Below are positions 16,010 through 25,122 of a DNA stretch of 64,000 bases, piece after piece. Within the stretch, counting starts at the first letter, position 1. The number at the start of each line of letters is the position of its first letter. Source of the DNA: Acinetobacter pullicarnis. Lineage in GTDB: Bacteria; Pseudomonadota; Gammaproteobacteria; Pseudomonadales; Moraxellaceae. The DNA lies in the NCBI RefSeq assembly GCF_006352475.1, contig NZ_VCMZ01000001.1, forward strand, positions 3,782,001 to 3,846,000, read 5' to 3'. The translations under genes and the position numbers were made by a program. The notes below the pieces were generated by a model that saw nothing but the letters and a program-made list of their open reading frames with translations, ran no database searches and was not told where the DNA came from.

Positions 16010-17111
16010 TTGTTCCCCCTTTCTGTAGCTTTCTCAATAGCCTTAACCACTTCCGTTGTACACTTTTTTTGGATTTGGGTTTACTCATTATGATGGCATT
16101 ACTTTTAGGCAAAATAATCTTACTTGGCTTCAACATTTTATCTTTCATTAGTTGAAGCTGCTTAGGCAGTTTTTTTCTTTTATCCCAAAAATAAGAACGA
16201 CTTACATGATACTCCAAAGAACGCTCAACAATCAGGTCACAAGGCAATGCCATGATTTTATTTAAAATTGACAATAATTTTTCACGTTCCTGAACAGACA
16301 GAAATTCAAAGGCTACAGGCGTGATAGGATAATCTATATTTAAATCAATATTAAAACTTTCAAACATTTGCAAAAGGTTAGGACTTTTCATATTCAGAGG
16401 GGATCGAATAAAACTCAACCATGTACGAGCAATCTCGAACCACTCTATCGAAGAAATTTCCTTTTGGTTATATTGCCCAAGCTGTAATTCCAAGACCTGA
16501 TCAGCTTGATGCTGAAATCTTAATGCATCCGCTTCGACTGGACGTTGAATGAATGTACTTAAATCAGCATAGCATGAAGTACAAATCGCTAATGAACCAT
16601 GTTCTATATCAATTTTTGTAGGTTGTAGTGTGATTCCACATTGAAGGCAATGATCTATTAATATGGTTTTATGAATATCACAGCCACTATGCCACCCCAT
16701 ACGCCACTTGATACGCAAATATGGTGGTGTATGGGTAGAACTTAGACATTGCGTACAAATTTGACGACCTGACACATTTGAACGATTCCGAATACCTAGA
16801 GCCAATATCCAAGGAATACGCTGATTTTTGTTATAGTTTATTGGAATCAAAGCAGGGAAATAGCTGCTTAACATAGTCTTCTGAACTTCATGTTGTTCTA
16901 CAAAACAATGATTTAACAATATATCTAATTTTTCTTCATTTAATCCACGATCAATATCTATGGTTAATCCTCTCCATTTTTCCCATAAAAGATTCACCAA
17001 AGTTAATGGTGAGCAGCCTAAATCCAAAGCAGAACGTATGAGCCAAGAAGAAAATACTTCACCCTCTTGAATAGGGGTACGAATATACCAACGTTGTTCT
17101 ACTTGGTGCAT
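15984..17111 (-). CDS. tniD: TniQ/TnsD-family target-selection protein
   Basis: A 375-residue protein of the TniQ family. The N-terminal part has the family-typical GEVFSSWLIRSALDLG. A zinc-binding region follows (about 115-185) with ICTQC, WHSGCDIHKT, CLQCG and ICTSC spaced as in TniQ. A C-terminal helical, basic part (KPKSKKSVQRKWLRLL) may bind DNA. In Tn7, TnsD of this family recognises the attachment site and recruits TnsC; here the target is comM, so this protein (with or without TniE) probably reads the comM sequence. It is shorter than Tn7 TnsD. It lies 28 bases after tniB, overlaps tniE, and has AGGAAAA upstream of its ATG. Confidence 0.85.
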   Translation of the reverse strand: MHQVEQRWYIRTPIQEGEVFSSWLIRSALDLGCSPLTLVNLLWEKWRGLTIDIDRGLNEEKLDILLNHCFVEQHEVQKTMLSSYFPALIPINYNKNQRIPWILALGIRNRSNVSGRQICTQCLSSTHTPPYLRIKWRMGWHSGCDIHKTILIDHCLQCGITLQPTKIDIEHGSLAICTSCYADLSTFIQRPVEADALRFQHQADQVLELQLGQYNQKEISSIEWFEIARTWLSFIRSPLNMKSPNLLQMFESFNIDLNIDYPITPVAFEFLSVQEREKLLSILNKIMALPCDLIVERSLEYHVSRSYFWDKRKKLPKQLQLMKDKMLKPSKIILPKSNAIIMSKPKSKKSVQRKWLRLLRKLQKGGTSDFSSIAP

Positions 17112-17139
17112 GGCTATTTTCCTATGAAAAGCAGAATAC

Positions 17140-18060
17140 CTAAACCACGTTAAGATTTATATTTCTAATATTCCTCATACCCTCGGTTGGCTTAAGCCAT
17201 TTAAATTTATGAACAATTTCTTCGGTAATTTCCTCATTACCTTGTACAATTGCCTCTTTAGCACACTCAACCAACAATCTGTTTAAGTCACCAAAATTCC
17301 CACCTGAAATTTCAAATATAAGGGTGGCAAGTCTTTGAGATGCTAGATCAGAACGTTTCTTTAAAGGCAACAACCGTACATAACTTAATAATAGTCTTAG
17401 AAAATCCTGATTCAGTTCCCATTTAGGCAACATTGCTACATCAAAACGGCTTGCATATTGAGCATCGGTATGTAGGATCGTAACTGCTTCACGAGTACCA
17501 ACGCCAACGATATTCAGACTTAGATCATTACTGAGATTCTTTAAGGTATTCATCACTTCGGAAAGAAGTTTGGTCGAACCTGTTAAACAATTATGAATTT
17601 CATCAATAATCAACATTTTTGTTTCATACTTCCGCATTAGATGGACAGCCTGATTCCGTAATTTTGCTTCGGGATCAGTAGGACGAAATGGAACAAAGAA
17701 ATGATTCAATATATTGATATAGAGTTCTTTTACATTCGCTTTGGCAGGGGCTAATATGGTTAAAACAGGTTTTTTTACAGACAGCAGCTCCATATCTATG
17801 TCATTCACTGTTTTGGTGTAATGCTGCTTTGTGAATTCGTGGATAATGGTCGTTTTACCCATATTAGAATCGCCCACAATCAATAAACATTCTGGGCGAA
17901 GCTTCCTAGGGCGATTCAACAGATCAGTTAAAGTATCCAAAATAGTGACTGCTTTTTTATAACCAATCCAACGGTCAGAAAATAAAGTATTGATACGATC
18001 ACTATCACTTAGAGACATGACTTCAAGTACATCATCTGCAAGATGTTCATATTTTTGCAT
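17140..18060 (-). CDS. tniB: TniB/TnsC-like AAA+ ATPase, transposition regulator
   Basis: A 306-residue AAA+ ATPase. Walker A is GDSNMGKTT (63-71) and Walker B LIIDEIHN (150-157); an ASRFDVAMLPKW segment follows where the sensor/arginine-finger region is expected. Proteins of this class polymerise on DNA, carry target information from TniQ/TnsD, and activate the transposase. It starts two bases after the end of tniA, with ribosome site AAGGGGA, so the genes are coupled. Tn7 TnsC is longer; this is the shorter TniB form. Confidence 0.9.
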   Translation of the reverse strand: MQKYEHLADDVLEVMSLSDSDRINTLFSDRWIGYKKAVTILDTLTDLLNRPRKLRPECLLIVGDSNMGKTTIIHEFTKQHYTKTVNDIDMELLSVKKPVLTILAPAKANVKELYINILNHFFVPFRPTDPEAKLRNQAVHLMRKYETKMLIIDEIHNCLTGSTKLLSEVMNTLKNLSNDLSLNIVGVGTREAVTILHTDAQYASRFDVAMLPKWELNQDFLRLLLSYVRLLPLKKRSDLASQRLATLIFEISGGNFGDLNRLLVECAKEAIVQGNEEITEEIVHKFKWLKPTEGMRNIRNINLNVV

Positions 18061-18062
18061 TA

Positions 18063-19979
18063 TTATCCCCTTAAATCCTCAAATGCAGTCAATGGAATAC
18101 TCCATAAATCATTAGTAGGTTGAACCCTGTTTTCGACAACACATGAGTTTTCAGGTTCATTTTTTACAGACAAATGATGTGTTGCTTTTGCATTTTCCTT
18201 TTTACGTTGATTTGTTCTCCGTTGCTTCCTAGTCAAACTACGGGATTGTTTCAATTGCTCACGTAAATGAAGAATTGCCTGATAAATTTCATCCTGATTT
18301 TGATTATCATGTTGTTCACCACGAAGATATTTCTGCACTTGTTTGTATTCAAATAAGCTTATTGGTGGCATTTCTCGTTTAGCAGTAGGTACTTTAAAAT
18401 ATGTATTGGACAGAGGTTCATAAAACCAAATAAGAGAAATATCCCTTGGATCACGTTTAAACAAAAATTTCTTTTTTCTCTTTTTATTTACATCTTCGGG
18501 ATCAACACAATTAACCCACTGTCGTAAACAATCAGCAAAATAAAATAGATTGTCTTTCTGTACACCTACACGTTGAATTGTTGATTCAAATTCGGGAAGG
18601 AAATCAATAAATAATGTGTCTTCATCCGAAACTCGTTCTTTTAAACCCGTTCCAAGAGTAGTTTTTGTTCCCCAAACACCATCTTGCCACTTCTGTAAAG
18701 GTGACATACCAAGTTTGGAGTGTTTCTTTTGGTGATAAACTTTAGTGATCCAATAAACAATATAATATTCTAGTTCTTTCAGTGTCATACAGGCATGACC
18801 TGCTGAATTATAGGTTCCACGTTCTTGGATATTTGAGAAAGTTGTACCATCCAAGATGTGCATTTCAAGGTTAACCACACCAATTAAACGTTCGATATGT
18901 CCACCAAACCTTGCCCCACCAATCGGACGAAACTCCCAATGAATCCCATATTTCAAGCAAGCTCGACTGATATGGTTAGTTCTAAAGTCAGGACCATTAT
19001 CTGTATGTACAGAATCCATAAGACCTTCAACTTGCCAATCAGCGTCTATATCCAATTCAATAAGCTTCCGTTTTTTTGACAAAATACTGGAAGCAATACA
19101 CATGGCAACAGATGTTGCACTGGGAGCTTCTAAAGACAAGTAATAACCGACCACCATTCGAGTATTTACATCAATAGCTAATGTTAGAAATGGTCGTCCA
19201 ATTGCCTCTCGAAATTCATCATCAACAATTTCAATGTCTAGTGGAGTATGGTCTACCTGTACATATGCCAAGGGATAATCAGCATTAGGAAACTCACCAG
19301 CAGCAGATGCATACTTATCTTGTGCTGCTTTAGAACCATGACGAGCCTTAATCACCATATAATCATTTAAGGCTTCTATTTTTCTACGAATTGAGTTGTC
19401 ATGGGGTGCTTCTAGTTTAAGACGAGAACATTCTGCTTTAATAAAATCTATAGTCTTTGCAATACTAGGCTTTCTGGCATTAAGATATTCCTCTTGAATA
19501 CCTTGGTTAATAATCTTCATAATTTGGGGAGACAACCTAGACTTCTTGGTCGTCCAACCTCTCTTTTTAGGAACTAAGACTAAGATAGAGTTATTTTCTC
19601 TAAAATCTTTTAACCATTTCCATAAAGTAGAACGGTTAATCTCATATTCACTTGCTCGTTGCTCGACTAATTCAGTTGTTGAATACTTAATTAACGGCTT
19701 GATAATTTCATAACGATGTAAAGCAATTTTCCATGCTTCATGCGTAATATCCCAATCACCTTTATTTATATCTTTAGTTTGGTTATTTTCAGCTTCAAAT
19801 ACTTGTAGCGAATCTGCACTTACTTGTAAAAAACGTACAGAATCTAAACTAGAAATCACGATATCGTTAGCATTCAGAACATTAGCAATCTTATACGGTT
19901 GCCCTTCATACTTAACGATTACATTTGGTTTGAGTATGATCCGACTTCGGTCAATACTTACGGTATCAGTCTGAACCAT
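18063..19979 (-). CDS. tniA: DDE transposase, TniA/TnsB-like
   Basis: A 638-residue DDE transposase. N-terminal helix-turn-helix DNA-binding regions occupy about 75-215 (with RSTLWKWLKDFREN). The integrase-like catalytic core carries D243 (QVDHTPLDIE), D327 (HTDNGPDF) and E363 (GGHIERLIG), giving the D-35-E spacing. A Mu-type C-terminal beta-barrel and a basic Lys/Arg/Gln-rich tail follow. In Tn7 systems this protein binds the end repeats, cuts the 3' ends and joins them to target DNA. The repeats at 20706-20843 are its likely binding sites. It begins one base after tniC ends and has AAGGAG before its ATG. All catalytic residues are intact, so it may be active. Confidence 0.93.
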   Translation of the reverse strand: MVQTDTVSIDRSRIILKPNVIVKYEGQPYKIANVLNANDIVISSLDSVRFLQVSADSLQVFEAENNQTKDINKGDWDITHEAWKIALHRYEIIKPLIKYSTTELVEQRASEYEINRSTLWKWLKDFRENNSILVLVPKKRGWTTKKSRLSPQIMKIINQGIQEEYLNARKPSIAKTIDFIKAECSRLKLEAPHDNSIRRKIEALNDYMVIKARHGSKAAQDKYASAAGEFPNADYPLAYVQVDHTPLDIEIVDDEFREAIGRPFLTLAIDVNTRMVVGYYLSLEAPSATSVAMCIASSILSKKRKLIELDIDADWQVEGLMDSVHTDNGPDFRTNHISRACLKYGIHWEFRPIGGARFGGHIERLIGVVNLEMHILDGTTFSNIQERGTYNSAGHACMTLKELEYYIVYWITKVYHQKKHSKLGMSPLQKWQDGVWGTKTTLGTGLKERVSDEDTLFIDFLPEFESTIQRVGVQKDNLFYFADCLRQWVNCVDPEDVNKKRKKKFLFKRDPRDISLIWFYEPLSNTYFKVPTAKREMPPISLFEYKQVQKYLRGEQHDNQNQDEIYQAILHLREQLKQSRSLTRKQRRTNQRKKENAKATHHLSVKNEPENSCVVENRVQPTNDLWSIPLTAFEDLRG

Positions 19980-20690
19980 TTAAAATCTCCTTGTAAGCAC
20001 ATCATCTTGATTTACCCAAATCACCGTCTCTGCGGTTAAGGGGCAATATAAATCACACATGATTTTTCGTTTTGCGACCAATGCCCATACTTGATGAATA
20101 CCTCTAAGAACATTGGTTTTATCCTTAAAAATATGTGCAGGTAACTGATTAATAGTTGATTGACCAAGACCATCTAAAGTCTCAAGTAAAGTTTGTTCAT
20201 CACATACATCCACATGAGAACGCCTAAATCTTTTCAAAAAATTAATATTTTCCCAATACTGATCATATAACCTTGATTCATTTATAATATTGAATTTCCA
20301 ACCTTTTTCTTTAGCAAAAGCATGAGCTGCCTTAAATTTGGGCTTTAATTTATCCCAATCCTCTATAAGTTTCTTTTTAGGTTTTATTTCTATTAGCAGT
20401 GGACAGGGGATTTCCTCAAAATCACCACAATTTGCACTGGAAAACTGTACGAGGAAATCAGGGGTATAAGTGGATTCATTACCCAACTCTGTTATATATG
20501 GGATAGTAATAGGCTGGCTTACGATGTCTATGACATTGCTATTGAACTCTTGCTTAATCAAAAAATCACGCTCAAGAGTAGATTCACACCAAATCGTCTT
20601 TTCCCCTCTAAAAGCGTAATTTACTGAAATACTCCCATATACAGTTTGAGATTTCCTAACTGGGGAATATTCATCACTGATTCTTTTCAT
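19980..20690 (-). CDS. tniC: TnsA-like endonuclease subunit of the transposase
   Basis: A 236-residue protein of the TnsA endonuclease family. The restriction-enzyme-like active site is recognisable: E40 in CESTLERDF, D78 in YTPDFLVQF, and E101-I-K103 in LLIEIKPKKK. In Tn7 the partner cuts the 5' strands so that the element moves by cut-and-paste together with TnsB. I place the start at the ATG at 20690, with AAGAGG six bases upstream. A longer frame from a GTG at 20741 would run through two end repeats and is rejected. It is the first gene of the tni operon, so its promoter must lie in or near the transposon end, where the transposase could repress it by binding. Confidence 0.9.
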   Translation of the reverse strand: MKRISDEYSPVRKSQTVYGSISVNYAFRGEKTIWCESTLERDFLIKQEFNSNVIDIVSQPITIPYITELGNESTYTPDFLVQFSSANCGDFEEIPCPLLIEIKPKKKLIEDWDKLKPKFKAAHAFAKEKGWKFNIINESRLYDQYWENINFLKRFRRSHVDVCDEQTLLETLDGLGQSTINQLPAHIFKDKTNVLRGIHQVWALVAKRKIMCDLYCPLTAETVIWVNQDDVLTRRF

Positions 20691-20705
20691 AGAATGCCTC
20701 TTACA

Positions 20706-20843
20706 GCCACTCGTGCCTATTTGTGTAAATTTGCAAGCCACTCTTGCTTATTACTGTCATTACTCTAATCTATTTATGTAATTTTAGAGTGGCAACCTGT
20801 TGTTTTCTTATCATGCCACTCTTATCTATTACTGTAAATGACA
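20706..20843. repeat. transposon right end with four direct repeats (TnsB-type binding sites)
   Basis: Four imperfect direct repeats of about 25 bases are visible at 20706-20730, 20737-20761, 20761-20786 and 20815-20843. The shared core is GCCACTCTT followed by (a/g)TCTATTACTGTAAAT, with variation. The outermost copy ends TGACA, so read inward the element begins TGTCA, as expected for Tn7-type ends (TGT...ACA). Tn7's right end also has four transposase sites. The next five bases outside, GTGGC (20844-20848), are the candidate target duplication; the other copy lies beyond the window. Confidence 0.85.
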
Positions 20844-21499
20844 GTGGCTCGCAACCCAAACCGGGCGAAATCACGTTGGCGCATTTGGGGGTTTTATTTT
20901 TAGATGAACTTCCCGAATTTGACCGTAAAGTACTTGAAGTCCTCAGACAGCCCCTAGAGTCTAAACACATTGTCATTTCACGCGCTTCAAGGCAGATCAC
21001 CTTCCCTTCTGATTTTCAACTGATTGCGGCAATGAATCCCTGTCCTTGTGGTTATGCTTTCGATCAAGACAGTCGTTGCCAATGCTCGGCCGAAGCCATT
21101 AAACGCTATCAAAATCGTATCTCTGGCCCCCTGTTAGACCGCATCGATTTACATATCGATGTGCCACCACTTAAATCTCAAGAACTCCAAGACAAGACTG
21201 CCGTTGAAGATTCAAATACGGTGCGGCAACGTGTGATTCAGGCCTACCATATACAAATCAACCGGCAAGGCCATCTCAATCATGCGCTGAGTCCGAAGCA
21301 ACTCGAAGAACATGCCAACCTCGATGTTCAATCAACTCAAATATTAGAGAATGCTCAACAACGCCTGAACCTTTCTGCACGCGCCTATCACCGGATTATT
21401 CGTGTTGCTCGTAGCATTGCCGATTTATCCCAAGCCATCCAAATTGAAAGCAAACATCTCACCGAGGCTTTGTCTTACCGTCGGCATGACTTGAGATGA
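20844..21499 (+). pseudogene. comM: comM, 3' fragment, split by the transposon
   Basis: Homologous to the C-terminal half of ComM (YifB, Mg-chelatase-like AAA+ helicase that aids branch migration during natural transformation). The fragment runs from GSQPKPGEITLAHLGVLF to the native end YRRHDLR, including Walker B-like LFLDELPEF and the cysteine cluster CPCGYAF..CQCS. The conserved motif is broken at its first glycines: native GGGS is replaced by transposon-end codons. A longer open frame starting at 20744 is a chimera of transposon end plus comM. The 5' fragment with Walker A should lie left of the window. Loss of ComM would be expected to lower, not abolish, transformation. Confidence 0.95.
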
Positions 21500-21583
21500 C
21501 CCCCTTCACAATAGACTTCTTTGATAATCCCTTGTATTTTCCGCTTAAAGGAGAAAAATGAAGGAACTAAAATGACATAAAAA

Positions 21584-21606
21584 AGCGACCCATTTTTCTG
21601 GTCGCT
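21584..21606 (-). terminator. terminator for the TorF-type porin gene
   Basis: AGCGACC at 21584-21590 and GGTCGCT at 21600-21606 form a stem. On the minus strand it is followed by a run of T residues (complement of 21578-21584). It lies about 95 bases after the stop of the putative porin. Confidence 0.75.
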
Positions 21607-21702
21607 GAGTGCTGATCTTTATTTTAGTTTTGGCTGTTTTTATTATTGTATCGTGATCCTTAAGTCTCATCTGAGGCTTAAACCTAAAAGCTAGCTTTAG
21701 GC

Positions 21703-22458
21703 TTAAAAAGTATATTTTAAGCCAGCCACGACCTTATTCTTTTGCTTCTTATCTTCACGGTCATAGCCTCCCACAATAAAGTCTAGACTCATATTGGCAC
21801 CCGTTGTACCAAGTGGGTGGCTGAGGCCTAAGTTTAAATGACGGAAAGTAAAATCTTCAGTGGTGGTTAGATTTTTATCCTTGTCATAATAATAAGCACC
21901 TACCGCAACATTCGCTGTAAATTCACTCGGTAAAGGATGGCTATATGCTGCTAAAAGATAAGTATCCCCCTTATTGGTGGTACTGCTATTTTTGGTTGCC
22001 GTCTGAGCAGTCAAAGCCAGACGTTTATAATTGACACCAAGCAACGTTTCAAAGAAATCTGATTTTGCATCCGACTGAGCATAGTAATAATAAGTTCCTC
22101 CCACGGTATAGCCTAGGTCTTCGTTGATTTTACCGCGATAGCCAATACTAAAATCATTTTCAAATGAATTACTACCCGTATATTTCTTCGTTGCAGTATC
22201 ATAGTCTTTGAGCGAGTAGCCTAAAGTAGAACCCCAATAACCGAGATAAAAACCCGTTGGATGACTATATTCTAAGCCCGCTTGAACAGTCGCTTTATCA
22301 TTTTCAGGACTATTGGTCATCCCACGTAAATCATAGCTTGAAAGTACCCCGACATTGCCCGTTACTGTCCCTGGAAAAGGAAGTTGTTTATTGTCTTCTG
22401 CCATACAGATACTCGATATGGTCACCAAAACCGCACTGATACAAATATTCTTTTTCAT
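21703..22458 (-). CDS. TorF-family putative porin
   Basis: A 251-residue outer-membrane protein with a signal peptide (MKKNICIS..., cleavage near CMAED). Many alternating, amphipathic beta strands rich in Tyr and Gly follow, ending in the outer-membrane signature AGLKYTF with terminal Phe. The pattern GNVGVLSSYDLRGMTNSPENDKATVQ is typical of the TorF/Gcw_chp family of putative porins. Substrate is unknown. I start at ATG 22458, ten bases after AAGGGG; the upstream TTG is too close to it. It faces away from the OprD gene across a 1.2 kb gap and ends in a good terminator next to the comM fragment. Confidence 0.85.
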   Translation of the reverse strand: MKKNICISAVLVTISSICMAEDNKQLPFPGTVTGNVGVLSSYDLRGMTNSPENDKATVQAGLEYSHPTGFYLGYWGSTLGYSLKDYDTATKKYTGSNSFENDFSIGYRGKINEDLGYTVGGTYYYYAQSDAKSDFFETLLGVNYKRLALTAQTATKNSSTTNKGDTYLLAAYSHPLPSEFTANVAVGAYYYDKDKNLTTTEDFTFRHLNLGLSHPLGTTGANMSLDFIVGGYDREDKKQKNKVVAGLKYTF

Positions 22459-22522
22459 TAAAGTCAATCCCCTTAGACAGCCGCTTGTTGGTTGTGATCA
22501 ATCATTGAAACTCATACTCTGG

Positions 22523-22536
22523 ATAGCAATTGCTAT
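22523..22536. promoter_or_regulatory. palindrome upstream of the TorF-type gene, candidate operator
   Basis: ATAGCAATTGCTAT is a perfect 14-base palindrome, 65 bases before the start at 22458. Size and place fit a dimeric repressor or activator site. I do not recognise the regulator. Confidence 0.35.
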
Positions 22537-23573
22537 GCCATTTACTCGAAAATGATTTATCAAAATAAAAAATAACTATTATTCATGAACTTATGATTTA
22601 TTGTTGTTGGCTTTCGATGGCTAATATTCATAACACTGATGTGCCATTTCATCGTGATCAATCTAAATAGCGTATCCATAATGCAGTAACTCTGTTTTAT
22701 AATAGGGCTCTACTCTAAAAAAAAGCACCATAAAATATCTATTCCATTTTTAAGCATCATCATTAATTTGACGTAAAAAATTACCCTCAACTACAGCCCT
22801 TGCGCCATCACAAATTACAGAAATAACAGCAGATTCATCACATTAACTTCAGTGAGGCAATATATTTATCTCAGTCAAATGTCAGATTAAAACCAGATGA
22901 TTCATTCAATTAAAAAAAGAAATATGATGAAGTTTGCAATAACGCCAATCACAATCAATCCATCAATTTTGCATAAAATAATGTTTAAAAAGCAGATGCC
23001 GTCACCAATCTATTGCTTGAATGCACTTTAATCCGATTTTCACTGCATTCATTTAGAAAACTCAGGCCGCTAAAGATTTTAGAGTCGCAAACAAGCATTT
23101 AGAGCATTACATTTACTTTTCTTTTTCTTGTTTAACCCGCTGCAATGAAGCAGGTCATATTTTTATTCCAATAAAAGCAAAGACATTAATTGCAGCAAAA
23201 ATAATAAACACATCAAATATAATTTTTATTAAGCGAAATTATCCGTCTCAAAAGGCAACTCCTCTGCTCAGAATTTAAAGCCATTACAGAATACTAAGTT
23301 TACATTTTTATTATATAAATATGGATAAGCACACTAATTATCCTATTGGTAAAATTGAACGCAAGTTGAAGTCGTTATGCTTTTGATGGTTATAATTTTT
23401 TTTCATGAAAATTGATATTTTATTCGCTTGCCAAAATCAGAAAAGAAAGATAATTTTTTATACCTATTTTAAGAGCTTAATAAATCGCTTTTCAAATTAA
23501 TATAAATGTCATATGGTTCACCCTATGAGAGGTTAGGCTGACTTCTCTTATGCGAGTTGAGAGGGAATCTGGA

Positions 23574-23611
23574 GGTCATGCGGTCAAGAGGCTGTTGTTG
23601 ACGCAATGACC
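23574..23611 (+). promoter_or_regulatory. stem-loop in the leader of the OprD-type gene
   Basis: GGTCAT (23574-23579) pairs with ATGACC (23606-23611) and GTCAA (23583-23587) with TTGAC (23598-23602), separated by a small internal loop, 56 bases before the start codon. If transcribed it would form a stable hairpin that could regulate expression of the porin. Confidence 0.45.
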
Positions 23612-23667
23612 AGATCGCTAAGTTCTACTTAAAACAAAATTGTAATTTATTTTAATGGGGCATTTTA

Positions 23668-25002
23668 ATGCTAAAAAGTAAAAAACTGACATTGGCCGTC
23701 TTAATTCCAATGACGTGCATGTCTGTAAGCTATGCCAGTGAGCAAAGTGAAACAAAAGGTTTTGTTGAAGATTCAACAGCAACATTGACCATTCGTAACG
23801 GTTGGATTTATCGCGATAAAAAAGATCCTGGTGTACATGATCAAAGCTCTTGGGCACAAGGTTTTATCGCCAGCTATGAATCTGGCTTTACGCCAGGTAT
23901 TGTCGGTTTTGGTATTGATGCTGTTGGTGATTTCGCTTTTAAACTTGGCGATAATAAGCATTCAGGCCAAGAGATGATTCCACTTCATCATAGTAATAAC
24001 GACCAACCTGGTAAACCTTATAACCAATGGAGTCGTGGTGGCGCAAGCGTTAAAGCCCGAATTTCAAATACCACCATTCGCTATGGTACACAAATCTCTA
24101 ATTTACCGGTTTTACAAAGTAATACCAAGGCGCGTTTGCTCCCTGAATACTATAACGGTACCTCAATCACTAGCCGAGAAATTAAAGACCTAGAAGTCTC
24201 TCTTGCCTATTACACCAAAGATCAAGGCTCTGCCCAAATCGCAACTGACCAAAATCACTTAAAGCGTGCAATTGCATATGGTGCAAAATATAAGGTCAAT
24301 GATCAGTTCAATGTTGCTTACTATGGCGCTGATTTAAAGAATGCTTTAAATCGACACTATGTCAATTTGAACTATAAATATCCACTAGATGCTGATCGTT
24401 CACTCACCTTCGATGCGATGGCCTATCACACCAAGTATGAAAAAGATGTTTATGACAAAATATCTTATACGACCACTGGTGAAGCAAATACGGATAAGAA
24501 AAATACCATTTTTGGACTATCAAGTAGCTATAACACTGGCCCACACAATGTCATGCTCGCTTACCAACAAAACACAGGTGACTCGGGCTACGCTTATAAC
24601 TTTGTAGGTGATGGTGCTGGTACGGTCTACTTACCAAACTCTTATATGTCTGACTTTGTTGGGAACAAAGAGAAATCGGTACAAGTTCAATATAACCTCG
24701 ACTTAGGCAAACTTGGTGTACTGCCTGGTTTAAACTGGACCACAGCTTATGTCTATGGTTGGGATATTAACGTCCAAGACAATAGTAAGAATGGTACCGG
24801 CAAACTCATTACAGACAACGCGAAAGAGCGTGAGTTCTTTAACCAAGTTAGCTACACCGTACAAAGTGGTGCAGCGAAAGACCTCAGTGTGAAAGTGCGT
24901 AACTCGATTTATCGTGCAAGCCAAGACTACAATGCAAACCAATATATCGGTAGCACCAACGAATGGCGTGTCTTCATCGACTATCCTTGGAAATTATTTT
25001 AA
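23668..25002 (+). CDS. OprD-family outer-membrane porin
   Basis: A 444-residue porin with a signal peptide (cleavage after SYAS, about residue 24). The start of the mature protein (FVEDSTATLTIRNGWIYRD) is typical of OprD/BenP-type specific porins. The middle has RGGASVKARISNTTIRYGTQ and LPVLQSNTKARLLPEYYNG, conserved pieces of the family that line the basic ladder. It ends in FIDYPWKLF with terminal Phe for membrane insertion. These 18-strand channels take up small carboxylates and basic amino acids; the substrate here is not known. The ATG is preceded by GGGG, and a terminator follows. Confidence 0.92.
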   Translation: MLKSKKLTLAVLIPMTCMSVSYASEQSETKGFVEDSTATLTIRNGWIYRDKKDPGVHDQSSWAQGFIASYESGFTPGIVGFGIDAVGDFAFKLGDNKHSGQEMIPLHHSNNDQPGKPYNQWSRGGASVKARISNTTIRYGTQISNLPVLQSNTKARLLPEYYNGTSITSREIKDLEVSLAYYTKDQGSAQIATDQNHLKRAIAYGAKYKVNDQFNVAYYGADLKNALNRHYVNLNYKYPLDADRSLTFDAMAYHTKYEKDVYDKISYTTTGEANTDKKNTIFGLSSSYNTGPHNVMLAYQQNTGDSGYAYNFVGDGAGTVYLPNSYMSDFVGNKEKSVQVQYNLDLGKLGVLPGLNWTTAYVYGWDINVQDNSKNGTGKLITDNAKEREFFNQVSYTVQSGAAKDLSVKVRNSIYRASQDYNANQYIGSTNEWRVFIDYPWKLF

Positions 25003-25036
25003 TTCAATCTCTTAATCAAGGTTGAATCAATAGCAT

Positions 25037-25073
25037 AAAAAAAACCTACATCCATCAAGATGTAGGTTTTTTT
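25037..25073. terminator. terminator of the OprD-type gene
   Basis: AACCTACATC and GATGTAGGTT form a strong stem around CATCA, flanked by A and T runs, about 35-70 bases after the porin stop. The flanking runs let it also act for ppa coming from the other side. Confidence 0.9.
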
Positions 25074-25122
25074 ATTTAGAACGAATTTGAATTATTTCAA
25101 ACCTATTCGATCTAAAACAATA

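Larger units (their letters stand above)
1..20843. mobile_element. Tn7-like (AbaR-backbone-type) transposon inserted in comM, right part
   Basis: Everything from the window start to 20843 is read as one transposon. The right boundary is visible: four repeats ending in ACA abut the 3' fragment of comM at 20844, and tniC-A-B-D-E are transcribed inward from that end. This is the arrangement of Tn7 (tnsA next to the right end) and of the transposons that form the AbaR islands of Acinetobacter, which are known to use comM. The left end and the 5' part of comM are not in the window, so total length is unknown and a nested or composite structure is possible. Cargo between is a heavy-metal efflux operon with its regulators. 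No antibiotic-resistance gene or insertion sequence is seen in the visible part. Confidence 0.85.
22459..23667. other. 1.2 kb gap between the two porin genes
   Basis: Very AT-rich, with no convincing coding frame on either strand. It holds the upstream region of the TorF-type gene, including a perfect palindrome at 22523-22536, and, at its right end, the structured leader of the OprD-type gene. I see no insertion-sequence remnant or tRNA. The length is unusual for this genome segment and may reflect a decayed gene or long regulatory regions. Confidence 0.6.

Noticed and set aside
20744-21499. A 251-codon open frame that looks like a complete ComM-like protein
   Set aside because: Its first about 33 codons are transposon-end DNA; only 20844-21499 is comM. 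It is a truncated gene with an accidental 5' extension.
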